NCBI GenBank assembly: GCA_965226645.1
Contig: CBDDDL010000002.1
Location: 62,001 to 126,000, forward strand
DNA from: Poriferisodalis sp965226645
Lineage (GTDB): Bacteria > Actinomycetota > Acidimicrobiia > Acidimicrobiales > Poriferisodalaceae
Direction of reading: 5' to 3'
DNA length: 64,000 bases
Shown here: positions 49,308 through 57,685 of the stretch, piece by piece
Layout of the letters: the number at the start of each line of letters is the position of its first letter
Position numbering within the stretch: the first letter of the stretch is position 1
The notes under the pieces: model-generated
Told to the model about the DNA's origin: nothing
Database searches by the model: none
Seen by the model: only the letters and a program-made list of their open reading frames with translations
Program-made: the position numbers and the translations under genes

Positions 49308-50324
49308 TTAGCCGCTGCGACGCTCAATCGCAGCGAGGACCGGCTCAGTCAGCACGAGCCCGCCGTAGTACGTGTAGTGGATTCCGTCGCGCGTTCGAAT
49401 GGTCCGATTGCCGTGCTCCGGTCCCTGCTGTCGGGCATACGCGCCATCGACCGCCATGCTTTCGAAGGTGTCCACGTAGATCGCTCCGTCCACCTCGGCT
49501 ACAGCGGAGGCCGCCAGCGGATTGACCACCCCGGGCAGAGGGGCGAAATACTTCGGCTGCAAGGGGGGCAGGCCCATCCAGATCACGAGCCGGCCAGGCC
49601 GGGCGGCGGCGGCAACGAGATCGCGGATCCGCGTTCGGTAACGCTCGGTCCACTCGTCCTCGCCGAAACGCGCTTCCAACCCGCGAAAGCGCTGCTTGTC
49701 ATTGGCTCCCATTGCCAGGACGATGACGTCGTAAGGACCCTCGGCGATCTCGGTGGCCATGTAGTCGATCCAGTCGAAGAACCATTCGGTGACAACGCCT
49801 GAGGACGTGACGATCCCTTCGGTGAAGCCGAATCTTGGGTCGTTGGCGATGAGCTGACGGAACCCATAGACCGGGCCGCCTGACATGGAATCTCCCCCGG
49901 CCCACACATGCAGCGGACGATCCGCTGTCGCCACGGGCAAGAGCGATCGACGGTCGTCGCGGGCAAACCAGTAATAGGTGGGCTCGGTGCCCAGCTGGGA
50001 CTCTGCGAGCGGATCGGGCCACCGAAGCACCGGGTCGGCCCAAGGATCGTCGGTGTGACGCGGGGGCGGCTCGGAGACTGTCCGCACTTGCTCGACCGGC
50101 ACCTGCTCGATTGGCACTTGCTCGACCGGCACCTGCTCGACACCCTCTGATGCCGTGTCGTCGGGCTGCGCCGATACCGGTCCCCCAAACAGCAACGTCG
50201 CGACAATGCACACAGCTGCGCACACAGCCGCCCCTGCGGTCCACCGCAGCCGTCTGGCACGGCTTGACGACCGTGCCTGTCGATATGGCCGATGTGGTGC
50301 GAGTGGCCCTAAGCCGCCGATCAC
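49308..50324 (-). CDS. SGNH/GDSL-hydrolase-like exported protein 1
   Basis: A 338-residue protein. A basic N-terminus and a hydrophobic helix (AAVCAAVCIVATLLFGGPVSA) give a signal peptide or anchor. A VEQVP repeat linker then leads to the SGNH domain: GGDSMSGG (nucleophile Ser), MGANDKQ (oxyanion Asn) and DGIHYTYYG (catalytic Asp-His). The GTG start overlaps the stop of the second SGNH gene (GTGA). With the MBOAT gene it probably transfers acyl, most likely acetyl, groups to a surface polymer. Confidence 0.85.
   Translation of the reverse strand: MIGGLGPLAPHRPYRQARSSSRARRLRWTAGAAVCAAVCIVATLLFGGPVSAQPDDTASEGVEQVPVEQVPIEQVPVEQVRTVSEPPPRHTDDPWADPVLRWPDPLAESQLGTEPTYYWFARDDRRSLLPVATADRPLHVWAGGDSMSGGPVYGFRQLIANDPRFGFTEGIVTSSGVVTEWFFDWIDYMATEIAEGPYDVIVLAMGANDKQRFRGLEARFGEDEWTERYRTRIRDLVAAAARPGRLVIWMGLPPLQPKYFAPLPGVVNPLAASAVAEVDGAIYVDTFESMAVDGAYARQQGPEHGNRTIRTRDGIHYTYYGGLVLTEPVLAAIERRSG
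50086..50145. repeat. 15-bp tandem repeat, four copies, in the SGNH protein 1 linker
   Basis: Units ACYTGCTCGAYYGGC start at 50086, 50101, 50116 and 50131. Copies 1 and 3 are identical, so there is a 30-bp higher order. They encode repeated VEQVP just after the signal segment. Confidence 0.92.
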
Positions 50325-51529
50325 GAAGGCGCACCAGATTCGAGGTCGACAAACATGCCAAGCTCGTCCAACAGCACTTCTGACAGCCAGCGGCCACCGA
50401 TGGTGCTGAGGTGAACGCCGTCGGTCAGGCGCACGTCAGTTCGCTGGCCGTCCTGGCCGATCACGTAGCGGCTGAAACCGCCGTCGGGTCCACGGAACAA
50501 GTTGCGGGTGTCGACGTAGTGCACCTGGGGACGTTCAGCCGCCTCGGCGGCATAGATCGCGTTGATCTGCTGCATCCGCTCGTCGTAGCTGGGATCGCGC
50601 ATGATCGGCTGACCGACCCAGATCAGGATCCGCTCAGGATCGGTCGCGACGAGGTTCATCGCATGGCCGACGCGTGTGGAATATTCCTGCACCCACGCCT
50701 CGGAGAATGGCCGTGCGATTTGGCCGTCCACCACCAGCGCCTGCGCGTCATTGCCGCCGAACATGAGGACGACCGCGTCGGGGTCGTCGGCGACCATGAC
50801 CTCGATGATGCGTTCGGGCCAGTCGTAGAAGTCCGGGCGCGTCAATCCGCTTGAGAGCACGTCCTCTGTCTCGGCCTCGATGACCCCGGTTGCCTCGGCG
50901 AGGCTGACCATTGTGTCGCCGAAGAACTGGACCATCGAGTCGCCCATCACTCGCAACGTCAGGGGTTCCGCAGACGTCGGAAACCACGGAATCGTGGTGG
51001 CAGACACGTTGGCTGCCGGGGCATCTTCGGTCGATTGCGCCTCGCCATCGACCGTCGGATCAACCGATGCGTCCGCGGTGCTCCCACCTTGTGTCTGCGG
51101 GACCGGAACCGAGGCAACATCCAGGGTGCTTCCGGTCTCGATGCCTCCGGTGTCGGCTATCTCGGCCACCACGACGCCTCCGGACGCCGTCGGGGTCTCG
51201 GGGACCTGAAGCACCTCGTGGACTGACTCACCTGGATCCTGCTTGGTCCGGCCCAGCGCCTCGTCGGCCCACAGACGCGGCAGGTGCAGCCCGACAGCAC
51301 TGGAAACTCCCTCGATCGGCTCCCACACCGCCACGGACGCGTCGCGTTCCCAGCCGAAGGGCTTCTGCTGCGCTTCCCGAAGAAGCTGCTGCGCATTGAG
51401 CGCCACCGCCAGCAGGAGACCGAACGCACCTGCTGCGAGGACGCGTCCAGCGGCCACGCCGCCTCGACGGTCGGTTGCCGACAGTGCCGGGCCGGAATGC
51501 TCACCGGATGGTGATTGCAGAATCGCCAT
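50321..51529 (-). CDS. SGNH/GDSL-hydrolase-like exported protein 2
   Basis: A 402-residue protein. One N-terminal transmembrane segment (VLAAGAFGLLLAVALNA) is followed by a ~140-residue extracytoplasmic region rich in Thr, Ser, Val and acidic residues. The SGNH domain has VMGDSMVQFF, FGGNDAQ and DGVHLSTIGGRW, a complete Ser-Asn-Asp-His set. The ATG at 51529 is 6 nt after the MBOAT stop codon. It is a paralogue of the next gene, and both resemble the AlgJ/PatB-type acceptor transferases that work with MBOAT proteins. Confidence 0.85.
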   Translation of the reverse strand: MAILQSPSGEHSGPALSATDRRGGVAAGRVLAAGAFGLLLAVALNAQQLLREAQQKPFGWERDASVAVWEPIEGVSSAVGLHLPRLWADEALGRTKQDPGESVHEVLQVPETPTASGGVVVAEIADTGGIETGSTLDVASVPVPQTQGGSTADASVDPTVDGEAQSTEDAPAANVSATTIPWFPTSAEPLTLRVMGDSMVQFFGDTMVSLAEATGVIEAETEDVLSSGLTRPDFYDWPERIIEVMVADDPDAVVLMFGGNDAQALVVDGQIARPFSEAWVQEYSTRVGHAMNLVATDPERILIWVGQPIMRDPSYDERMQQINAIYAAEAAERPQVHYVDTRNLFRGPDGGFSRYVIGQDGQRTDVRLTDGVHLSTIGGRWLSEVLLDELGMFVDLESGAPS

Positions 51530-51535
51530 AACCAA

Positions 51536-52978
51536 TCAGAACTGGAAGTAGATGAACGGGGCCACACCTGAGGGGCCAAGGACGTCAATGGCAACCAGCC
51601 CGAGGCCCACGACGGCGCCCTGAGCCAGCCAGCTCAGGTCAGCAAAGCCGTCGCGAATCTGGGCAGTCCATCCCTCCGGCATGAACTGGAATGCGAGAGC
51701 ACCGAAAGTGACGGCGATCACCAGCGGGGTTGCAGTCCCCGCGTAGTTGTCGAAGTTGGCGATTGCGCCGAGCATCTCGAAAGAGGCGGACAGCGACTCA
51801 GACCGGAAGAAGACCCACGCCAGACACACGACGTGGAACGTGACCAGCCACCGCACGACCTCGCCGATGCCGGCGGGCAGGATCGGACCCAATCCAAGCC
51901 GCTCGCGTCGCTCGCGGACCAGTCGCTCAACCGCCAGCACGACGCCGTGGATGCCGCCCCAGATGACGAAGTTCCAGGTGCTGCCGTGCCACAGTCCGCC
52001 CAGCAGCATGACCAGCATCAAGTTTCGGTAGGTAGCGACACGGCCGCCGCGATTGCCGCCAAGCGGCACGTAGAGGTAGTCGCGCAGCCAGCGTGAGAGC
52101 GTCATGTGCCAGCGTCGCCAGAAATCCTGCAGCGTCAGTGCCCGGTACGGCGCGTTGAAGTTCTGCGGAAAACGGAAGCCGAGCAGCAGCGCAACTCCAA
52201 TGGCGATGTCGGTGTATCCCGAAAAATCGGCGTAGATCTGCACCGCGTACGCATACACAGCCAGCACCACCTCGGGGCCGCTGTGCCCTGCGGGGTCGGC
52301 AAAGACACCGTCGACGATTTCGCTGGCGAGGAAGCTCGAGACGACGACCTTCTTGAACAGGCCGTTCAGGATCAGCCCGAACGCCTCTGCGGCAGGGACG
52401 TAGCGCGGATCGGGTCGTGCCGCCAGTTGCGGCGCCATCTCCGACGCCCGCACGATGGGGCCAGCCACAAGCTGGGGGAAAAACGAGAGGTACACAGCGA
52501 AGTCCATCGGAGCCATCTCGCGGACGTTTCCCCGGCCGACATCGATGATGTAGCTCATCGCCTGGAACGTGTAGAACGAGATGCCGACCGGCAGCGTGTA
52601 CTCAAGGATCGGCAAACTGCCCGAGATGCCCACGCTCTCAAGCAGGTTCGACAGCTCGACGGCGAAGAAGTCCCAGTACTTGAAGACGCCGAGAATGCCC
52701 AGATTGGCCACGACTCCGATGCGAACCCACCGGCGCGCAGCGCGTACGTCGTGAGCACCTTGTCCCTGCAGGCATGCTGCGGTGAGGTGCCCGACCAGCC
52801 AGTTGATGACGATGGTGGCGACCAGCAGGAGCACGAAGCGCCAGCTCCACCAGCCGTAGAAGAAGATGCTGAAACCGAGCATCAACGGCTTCCACAGCGC
52901 GGGGTGCGGCCGCGTGAGCCAATTCACGACGAACACGACGACGAAGAACACGCCGAAGGCAAACGTCGGAAACAGCAT
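51536..52978 (-). CDS. MBOAT-family O-acyltransferase (AlgI/DltB/PatA-like)
   Basis: A 480-residue polytopic membrane protein with about ten hydrophobic segments. QDFWRRWHMTLSRWLRDYLYVPLGGNR is the AlgI-type signature, and LLGGLWHGSTWNFVIWGGIHG contains the catalytic His of MBOAT proteins. Such proteins move acyl groups from the cytoplasm across the membrane for O-acylation of alginate, peptidoglycan or other polymers. It heads an operon with two SGNH proteins. The polymer is unknown. TAGTTT lies 10 nt before the ATG. Confidence 0.93.
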   Translation of the reverse strand: MLFPTFAFGVFFVVVFVVNWLTRPHPALWKPLMLGFSIFFYGWWSWRFVLLLVATIVINWLVGHLTAACLQGQGAHDVRAARRWVRIGVVANLGILGVFKYWDFFAVELSNLLESVGISGSLPILEYTLPVGISFYTFQAMSYIIDVGRGNVREMAPMDFAVYLSFFPQLVAGPIVRASEMAPQLAARPDPRYVPAAEAFGLILNGLFKKVVVSSFLASEIVDGVFADPAGHSGPEVVLAVYAYAVQIYADFSGYTDIAIGVALLLGFRFPQNFNAPYRALTLQDFWRRWHMTLSRWLRDYLYVPLGGNRGGRVATYRNLMLVMLLGGLWHGSTWNFVIWGGIHGVVLAVERLVRERRERLGLGPILPAGIGEVVRWLVTFHVVCLAWVFFRSESLSASFEMLGAIANFDNYAGTATPLVIAVTFGALAFQFMPEGWTAQIRDGFADLSWLAQGAVVGLGLVAIDVLGPSGVAPFIYFQF

Positions 52979-52988
52979 GACGCGAGCG

Positions 52989-52994
52989 AAACTA
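52989..52994 (-). promoter_or_regulatory. Candidate leaderless -10 (TAGTTT) of the MBOAT operon
   Basis: The hexamer ends 10 nt before the ATG at 52978. Confidence 0.45.
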
Positions 52995-53064
52995 CCTTCG
53001 CCCGCTTTGCCACCATGGGCATCAGTGACCTACGAACCTCGCCTTCGACGCGCTGCGGTGCGAC

Positions 53065-54855
53065 GTGGACGAACTCGATGCGTCGGCGAGCACGCCACCG
53101 ACTCGGCCGGCTGGCGAGCTGGCGATGAAAGCTCAGATGGGATCACCTGAACTGCTCGATGTCTGGCTCGCCGCCGACCCTGATCGGTGGATGCGCCGCG
53201 CCATCGAGGACCGACGCGATGACGCCGCTTGGGTGAGCGAACATTTCGGCAAGATGCTGCGCTTCGGCACGGCGGGAATTCGTGGTGCGACCGGCCCCGG
53301 GCCGGCACGCATGAACCGCGTCATGGCCCGGCTGGCCGCACGAGCCGTCGGCGCCGAGCTCATCTGCGAAGGACTGGCCGAACGAGGTGCCGTTGTGGGC
53401 TTCGATGCACGACCCGGCTCGCAGGTCATGGCCGTCGATGCCGCACGCCTGCTGGCCGGCATGGGCATCCCGACGGCGATAATCGACGGCGCGGCACCGA
53501 CACCATTGCTCGCCCGGCAGCTGCTCGCGCGCTCAGCGGGCGCGGCGCTCATGGTCACGGCCAGCCACAACCCTCGTGGCGACAACGGACTCAAGGCGTA
53601 CTGGGCCGACGGCACCCAGATCCGGCCACCGCTGGATCGCCGCATAGAAGCCCGCATGGACCTCTCGTCGCTGCCCGACGATGGCGATCTCGCAGCGCGA
53701 CACGAGGTGACGAACCTTGACGTGCGTTCGGTTATTGCCGAGTACGTCGGCGCGACGATCCGCCCCCCCACCTTCAGCTCTGCGAACAGGCCAGCCGACC
53801 CGCCATCGGAGACGCCGCGGGTCGTCTACACGGCGCTCTGCGGCGTCGGCTCGCAGACACTTGGCCACGCGTTCGCGGTCGCGGGCTTGCCACCGCCGCT
53901 GTACGTGGAGCACCAGCGACACCCCGACGGTTCGTTCCCGGGACTGCCGTATCCGAATCCCGAGGAGCCGGGCACGCTCGATGACGCGCTGGCACTGGCC
54001 GACGAGCAGGTGGCCGATCTCGTGCTCGCCAACGATCCCGATGCGGACCGGCTCGCAGTCGCCGTGCGCGACCGGCGCGGCGAGTGGTACCGGCTGAGCG
54101 GGGACGAACTGGGCGTGCTGCTGTGCGACTGGCTGATCGGTCTGGCGAGCGACAAGAGGCAAACGCGACCGCTCATCTCGGCTTCATCGGTCGTGTCAGG
54201 GCGGATGGTCGAGGCACTCTGCACCGCTCGGGGCGTTGCACACCACCGAACGCTGACCGGTTTCAAGTGGATCATGGAGCCCCGGCTGGCACGGCCCGAG
54301 GCTCACTGGGTGTTCGGCTACGAGGAGGCGCTGGGTTACTCGGTCACCGATGCCGTACTGGACAAGGACGGCATCTCAGCGGCCGTGGAATTCGCGCGGT
54401 TGGCCGGCGCATTGGCTGCTCGCGGCATCGGACCGCTCGAACGGCTCGATGAGCTAGCTGCCGAGGTCGGTCTCCACGTCACGGCGGCAGCTTCAGTGCG
54501 CGCCAGCGCCGGTGCGATCGCCGCCGCCATGGTGGCGTTGCGAACCAATCCGCCCCGCACGATCGCTGGCCGCTCCGTTACGAACATCACGGACTGGCTC
54601 GACGCCGGCACTTCTCACCCGGCTGACCTCGTCGAACTGGAACTGGCGCCCGCCACGGCGGACGGCTCCAACCACGACCCGGAGGCGCTGGCACGCATTT
54701 GCATCCGGCCGAGCGGCACCGAGCCCAAGGCGAAGATCTACCTCGAAGCCGTGAACCCGAACCCTGGTGACATCCGCGCCGAACGCCGCCGCCTGCGGGC
54801 GCTGCTCGACACCATCGCCGCCGAAACCCGGGACTCACTCTTCACTATCGAATGA
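53065..54855 (+). CDS. Phosphoglucomutase/phosphomannomutase
   Basis: A 596-residue alpha-D-phosphohexomutase of the longer bacterial PGM2/PMM type. LRFGTAGIRG is the N-terminal motif, TASHNPRGDNG carries the phosphoserine S167, NDPDADRLAV (near 324) binds Mg, FGYEEALGYSV binds sugar and IRPSGTEPK binds phosphate. It interconverts hexose 1- and 6-phosphates. The likely start is the GTG at 53065. It is divergent from the MBOAT operon, so a link to surface polysaccharide precursors is plausible but not shown. Confidence 0.93.
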   Translation: MDELDASASTPPTRPAGELAMKAQMGSPELLDVWLAADPDRWMRRAIEDRRDDAAWVSEHFGKMLRFGTAGIRGATGPGPARMNRVMARLAARAVGAELICEGLAERGAVVGFDARPGSQVMAVDAARLLAGMGIPTAIIDGAAPTPLLARQLLARSAGAALMVTASHNPRGDNGLKAYWADGTQIRPPLDRRIEARMDLSSLPDDGDLAARHEVTNLDVRSVIAEYVGATIRPPTFSSANRPADPPSETPRVVYTALCGVGSQTLGHAFAVAGLPPPLYVEHQRHPDGSFPGLPYPNPEEPGTLDDALALADEQVADLVLANDPDADRLAVAVRDRRGEWYRLSGDELGVLLCDWLIGLASDKRQTRPLISASSVVSGRMVEALCTARGVAHHRTLTGFKWIMEPRLARPEAHWVFGYEEALGYSVTDAVLDKDGISAAVEFARLAGALAARGIGPLERLDELAAEVGLHVTAAASVRASAGAIAAAMVALRTNPPRTIAGRSVTNITDWLDAGTSHPADLVELELAPATADGSNHDPEALARICIRPSGTEPKAKIYLEAVNPNPGDIRAERRRLRALLDTIAAETRDSLFTIE

Positions 54856-54869
54856 CAAGGAACTAGCGT
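54841..54869 (+). promoter_or_regulatory. Candidate promoter of the ABC transporter operon
   Basis: TTCACT (54841-54846) and TAGCGT (54864-54869) are 17 bp apart. A start about 7 bp further gives a ~25-nt leader with a GGGGGG Shine-Dalgarno before the ATG. The -35 lies inside the end of the mutase gene. Confidence 0.45.
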
Positions 54870-54901
54870 CGCCCAGAACATAGAGCTACCCGGGGGGCAC
54901 A

Positions 54902-56665
54902 ATGTCTCAACGTTCATGTATTTCTACGAACGGCCGGAGTGGTCACCGACGACGCCGCGGCCTGCTCATCGTTGCACTGCTCGCTGTGATGTCGCTGCTG
55001 GCGGTGTCCTGCGGCGGGGATGACGATGCAGCCGATGGCGCCGTGGACACGCCGAGTGCGGACACCAGTGCGGCAGCAACCGGAACTGACGACACTGACG
55101 ACGCAGCGCCGGAACCAGAGCCGGACGAAGGAGCGGCACCGGACGAAACCGCCGCCCCCGAATCCGAGCCGGAAGAGTCCGCGCCGGAACCCGAAGAGAC
55201 GGCGCCCGAGGTCCCTGCACCAAGCGGCACGGTCCGTTCAGCACCGGCCGTTTCGCTCATCACGATGGATCCGCACAATTTCCAGGGCGGCGGCGTGTCC
55301 TGGCAGACGCCGGTGTATGAGCCACTGTTCCGCCAAGTGCGGGGCGAAGGCGGCGGGATCAGTCCACTCCTTGCGACTGGCTACTCCGTGGACGGCCTGG
55401 ATGTCACCATCACACTGCGGGATGACGTCACCTTCTCCGACGGCGAGCCCTTCAATGCTGCAGCTGTCAAGGCGAACCTCGAACGAGGCAAGGCAGTCGG
55501 TGTCAGGGCTGAGTTTGCGGCGATCGACTCGGTAAGCGTGGCTGACCCCTTCACCGTTGTCGTCACGCTGGCGCACCCCGCCCCGGCCTTCATCAGTGAC
55601 CTGGCGTCGATTCCGGGATTCATGATCAGCCCTGCGGCCTTGGACGATCCCGCACTCGACCGCAACCCAGTCGGCACGGGTCCCTGGGTGTACAACGCCG
55701 CAGAGAGCCGCGAGGGTGACGTCCACGTCTACACGCTGAACGACGGCTACTGGAATCCGAGCGCCCAAGGTGTGGAACGGATTGAGGTCTACGACATTCC
55801 GGACGCGCAAGCCCGACTCAACGCTCTCAAGACCGGCCAGCTCGACATCGCCCATGTCGCCGGCCCGACTGCTGCAGAGGCAGGCGCCGACCCCTCGCTC
55901 GGTCTGATCGAAATGGGACCGAATCTCGTACTGGGAATTCCCATCCTCGACCGGGACGGCACCGCCGTGCCGGCGTTTGCCTCTCCACTGGTCCGCGAGG
56001 CGATGTCGATCGCCATTGACCGCGATGCCTGGGCACAGGTGATCGACTTCGGCCTCGGTACTCCCAACCTGCAGCCGGTGCCGAAGGGCCACTGGGCCCA
56101 CAACGACGCGCTCGACGGGCAAATCGAGTTCAACCCCGAGCGGGCCCGGCAGTTGATGGCGGACGCGGGTTACGGCGACGGGTTCAGCTTCACCATGCCC
56201 TCCATCGGATTCTTCGGTCGGCACGTGGAAGTCCTTGGCGAGTTCTGGCGAGACATCGGCATCGACATGAGCGTCGAAGTGCTCGAACCTGGCACGCTCG
56301 CCGGCCGCAGCCGGAGCACCGAATTCCCCATCACGATGCTGTTCTGGGTTGTCGGCCGTGACGTCTCGGCATACCCAGGCACGTATCTCAACGTCGGCGC
56401 GCCGTTCAACCCGTTCGGACATGAGCCGAATCCGCGATTCGCTGAGCTCAACGAACTCGGCTCGGCGAGTCTCGATCCCGCCGAGCGCGCTCCCCACTAC
56501 CACAAAATGTGGGAGATCCTCGCCGAGGAGAGACTCGTCATATTCATCACGAGCAGTGACGTCGTGCTGGGCGCATCGGCCGAGCTGGCGCAGAATCCGA
56601 CGATCCGGATCGACGCCGCGCAGGCGGAGGCGCCGATCTGGCATGGGCTCCGGCTCGGCGGGTAG
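54902..56665 (+). CDS. ABC transporter substrate-binding lipoprotein, peptide/nickel family (SBP_bac_5)
   Basis: A 587-residue protein. The signal peptide ends in the lipobox LAVSCGG. A long Glu/Pro/Ala/Asp-rich linker to about residue 100 is followed by the DppA/OppA-type fold (GTVRSAPAVSLITMDPHNFQ, TITLRDDVTFSDGEPFNAAAVKANLER, NPVGTGPWVYN, DIPDAQARLNALKTGQLDIAHV). It captures peptides, nickel chelates or other oligomeric solutes outside the membrane. It heads the operon, and a hairpin lies between it and the first permease. The ligand is unknown. Confidence 0.92.
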   Translation: MSQRSCISTNGRSGHRRRRGLLIVALLAVMSLLAVSCGGDDDAADGAVDTPSADTSAAATGTDDTDDAAPEPEPDEGAAPDETAAPESEPEESAPEPEETAPEVPAPSGTVRSAPAVSLITMDPHNFQGGGVSWQTPVYEPLFRQVRGEGGGISPLLATGYSVDGLDVTITLRDDVTFSDGEPFNAAAVKANLERGKAVGVRAEFAAIDSVSVADPFTVVVTLAHPAPAFISDLASIPGFMISPAALDDPALDRNPVGTGPWVYNAAESREGDVHVYTLNDGYWNPSAQGVERIEVYDIPDAQARLNALKTGQLDIAHVAGPTAAEAGADPSLGLIEMGPNLVLGIPILDRDGTAVPAFASPLVREAMSIAIDRDAWAQVIDFGLGTPNLQPVPKGHWAHNDALDGQIEFNPERARQLMADAGYGDGFSFTMPSIGFFGRHVEVLGEFWRDIGIDMSVEVLEPGTLAGRSRSTEFPITMLFWVVGRDVSAYPGTYLNVGAPFNPFGHEPNPRFAELNELGSASLDPAERAPHYHKMWEILAEERLVIFITSSDVVLGASAELAQNPTIRIDAAQAEAPIWHGLRLGG

Positions 56666-56674
56666 CCGCAGCCT

Positions 56675-56699
56675 GTCGGGACCACAGCCGGTCCCCGAC
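56675..56699 (+). terminator. Hairpin between the binding-protein gene and first permease gene
   Basis: GTCGGGACC pairs with GGTCCCCGAC (one bulged C) around ACAGCC. No U-tract follows, so it may be a partial terminator or an RNA 3'-end stabiliser that raises the amount of binding protein over transporter. Confidence 0.5.
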
Positions 56700-56740
56700 G
56701 CCGGACTTCGGCGCTCATCGATGAACTTAGGCAGCGCCGC

Positions 56741-57685
56741 ATGCTGAAGCTCGCTGCACAACGGCTGGTCGCGCTCGTCCCCCTGCTGCTCATCGTCTCG
56801 CTGCTGACGTTCTCGATCACCGACCTGCTCCCGGGAAATCCCGCCGACCTCATCGTGGGTGACGACGCCACCCAGGAGCAGGTCGACCTGGTGCATGAGC
56901 GGCTCGGCCTCGACCAGCCATGGCCCCAGCGGTACTGGGACTGGCTCACCGATGCGGTCCGTGGCGACTTGGGGACATCGTTCTTCAACAGTGTCGAAGT
57001 GACCGATGCCGTGCTGCTGCGCCTGCCGGTGACGCTGTCGCTGACGCTGGCAGCTGTCGTCGTCGCGCTCGTCATCGGCATCAGCGCGGGTCTCATTGCC
57101 GCGTTGCGACCGGGCGGCTGGACCGACCGGGCCGCCACGGCGGGCGCCACCGTCGGCCAAGCGTTGCCGAACTTCTGGCTCGCGCTGATGCTGGCCGTTG
57201 TCTTCGCCGTGAAGATCCGGTGGTTTCCTGCGACCGGGTACACACCACTCACTGAGTCGCCGGGCGCGTGGCTGCGCAGCATCACCTTGCCGGCCATCGC
57301 GCTCGGAACGGGCGCCGCCGCAATACTCGCCCGCCAGACACGCAGCGCCATGGTCGGCGTCCTGCAGACGGACTACGTCCGTGCCGCCCGCGCGCAGGGC
57401 CTGAGTTCTCGCCGGGTGGTGCTGAAGCACGCGCTGAAGAACGCCATGCTGCCCGTCGTCACCGTGCTGGCATTCCAGGTCACTGTGCTGCTGGGGGGCG
57501 CCATCATCGTCGAACAGGTCTTCGCGGTGAATGGCCTCGGCTCGCTCGCTGTCACTGCCGTGCGTCGCCAGGACGTGCCGCTGGTCCAAGGCGTCGTCAT
57601 CGTCTCGGTGATCGTCGTGGTGCTCATACAACTCGCGACTGATCTGCTGTACGGCTATCTCAACCCAAAGGCCCGGCCCTCATGA
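56741..57685 (+). CDS. ABC transporter permease, DppB/OppB type
   Basis: A 314-residue membrane protein with six predicted helices. The N-terminus (RLVALVPLLLIVSLLTFSITDLLPGNPADLIVG) is the DppB signature. The EAA-loop contact with the ATPase is RAARAQGLSSRRVVLKHALKNAMLPVV. It forms one half of the translocation path for the substrate captured by the upstream lipoprotein. The stop codon overlaps the next start in ATGA. Confidence 0.94.
   Translation: MLKLAAQRLVALVPLLLIVSLLTFSITDLLPGNPADLIVGDDATQEQVDLVHERLGLDQPWPQRYWDWLTDAVRGDLGTSFFNSVEVTDAVLLRLPVTLSLTLAAVVVALVIGISAGLIAALRPGGWTDRAATAGATVGQALPNFWLALMLAVVFAVKIRWFPATGYTPLTESPGAWLRSITLPAIALGTGAAAILARQTRSAMVGVLQTDYVRAARAQGLSSRRVVLKHALKNAMLPVVTVLAFQVTVLLGGAIIVEQVFAVNGLGSLAVTAVRRQDVPLVQGVVIVSVIVVVLIQLATDLLYGYLNPKARPS

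Noticed and set aside
55238..57631. 797-residue open frame on the minus strand
   Set aside because: It is antisense to the well-supported substrate-binding and permease genes. The composition is His/Arg/Asp-rich with no recognisable domain, as expected of shadow frames in G+C-rich DNA.
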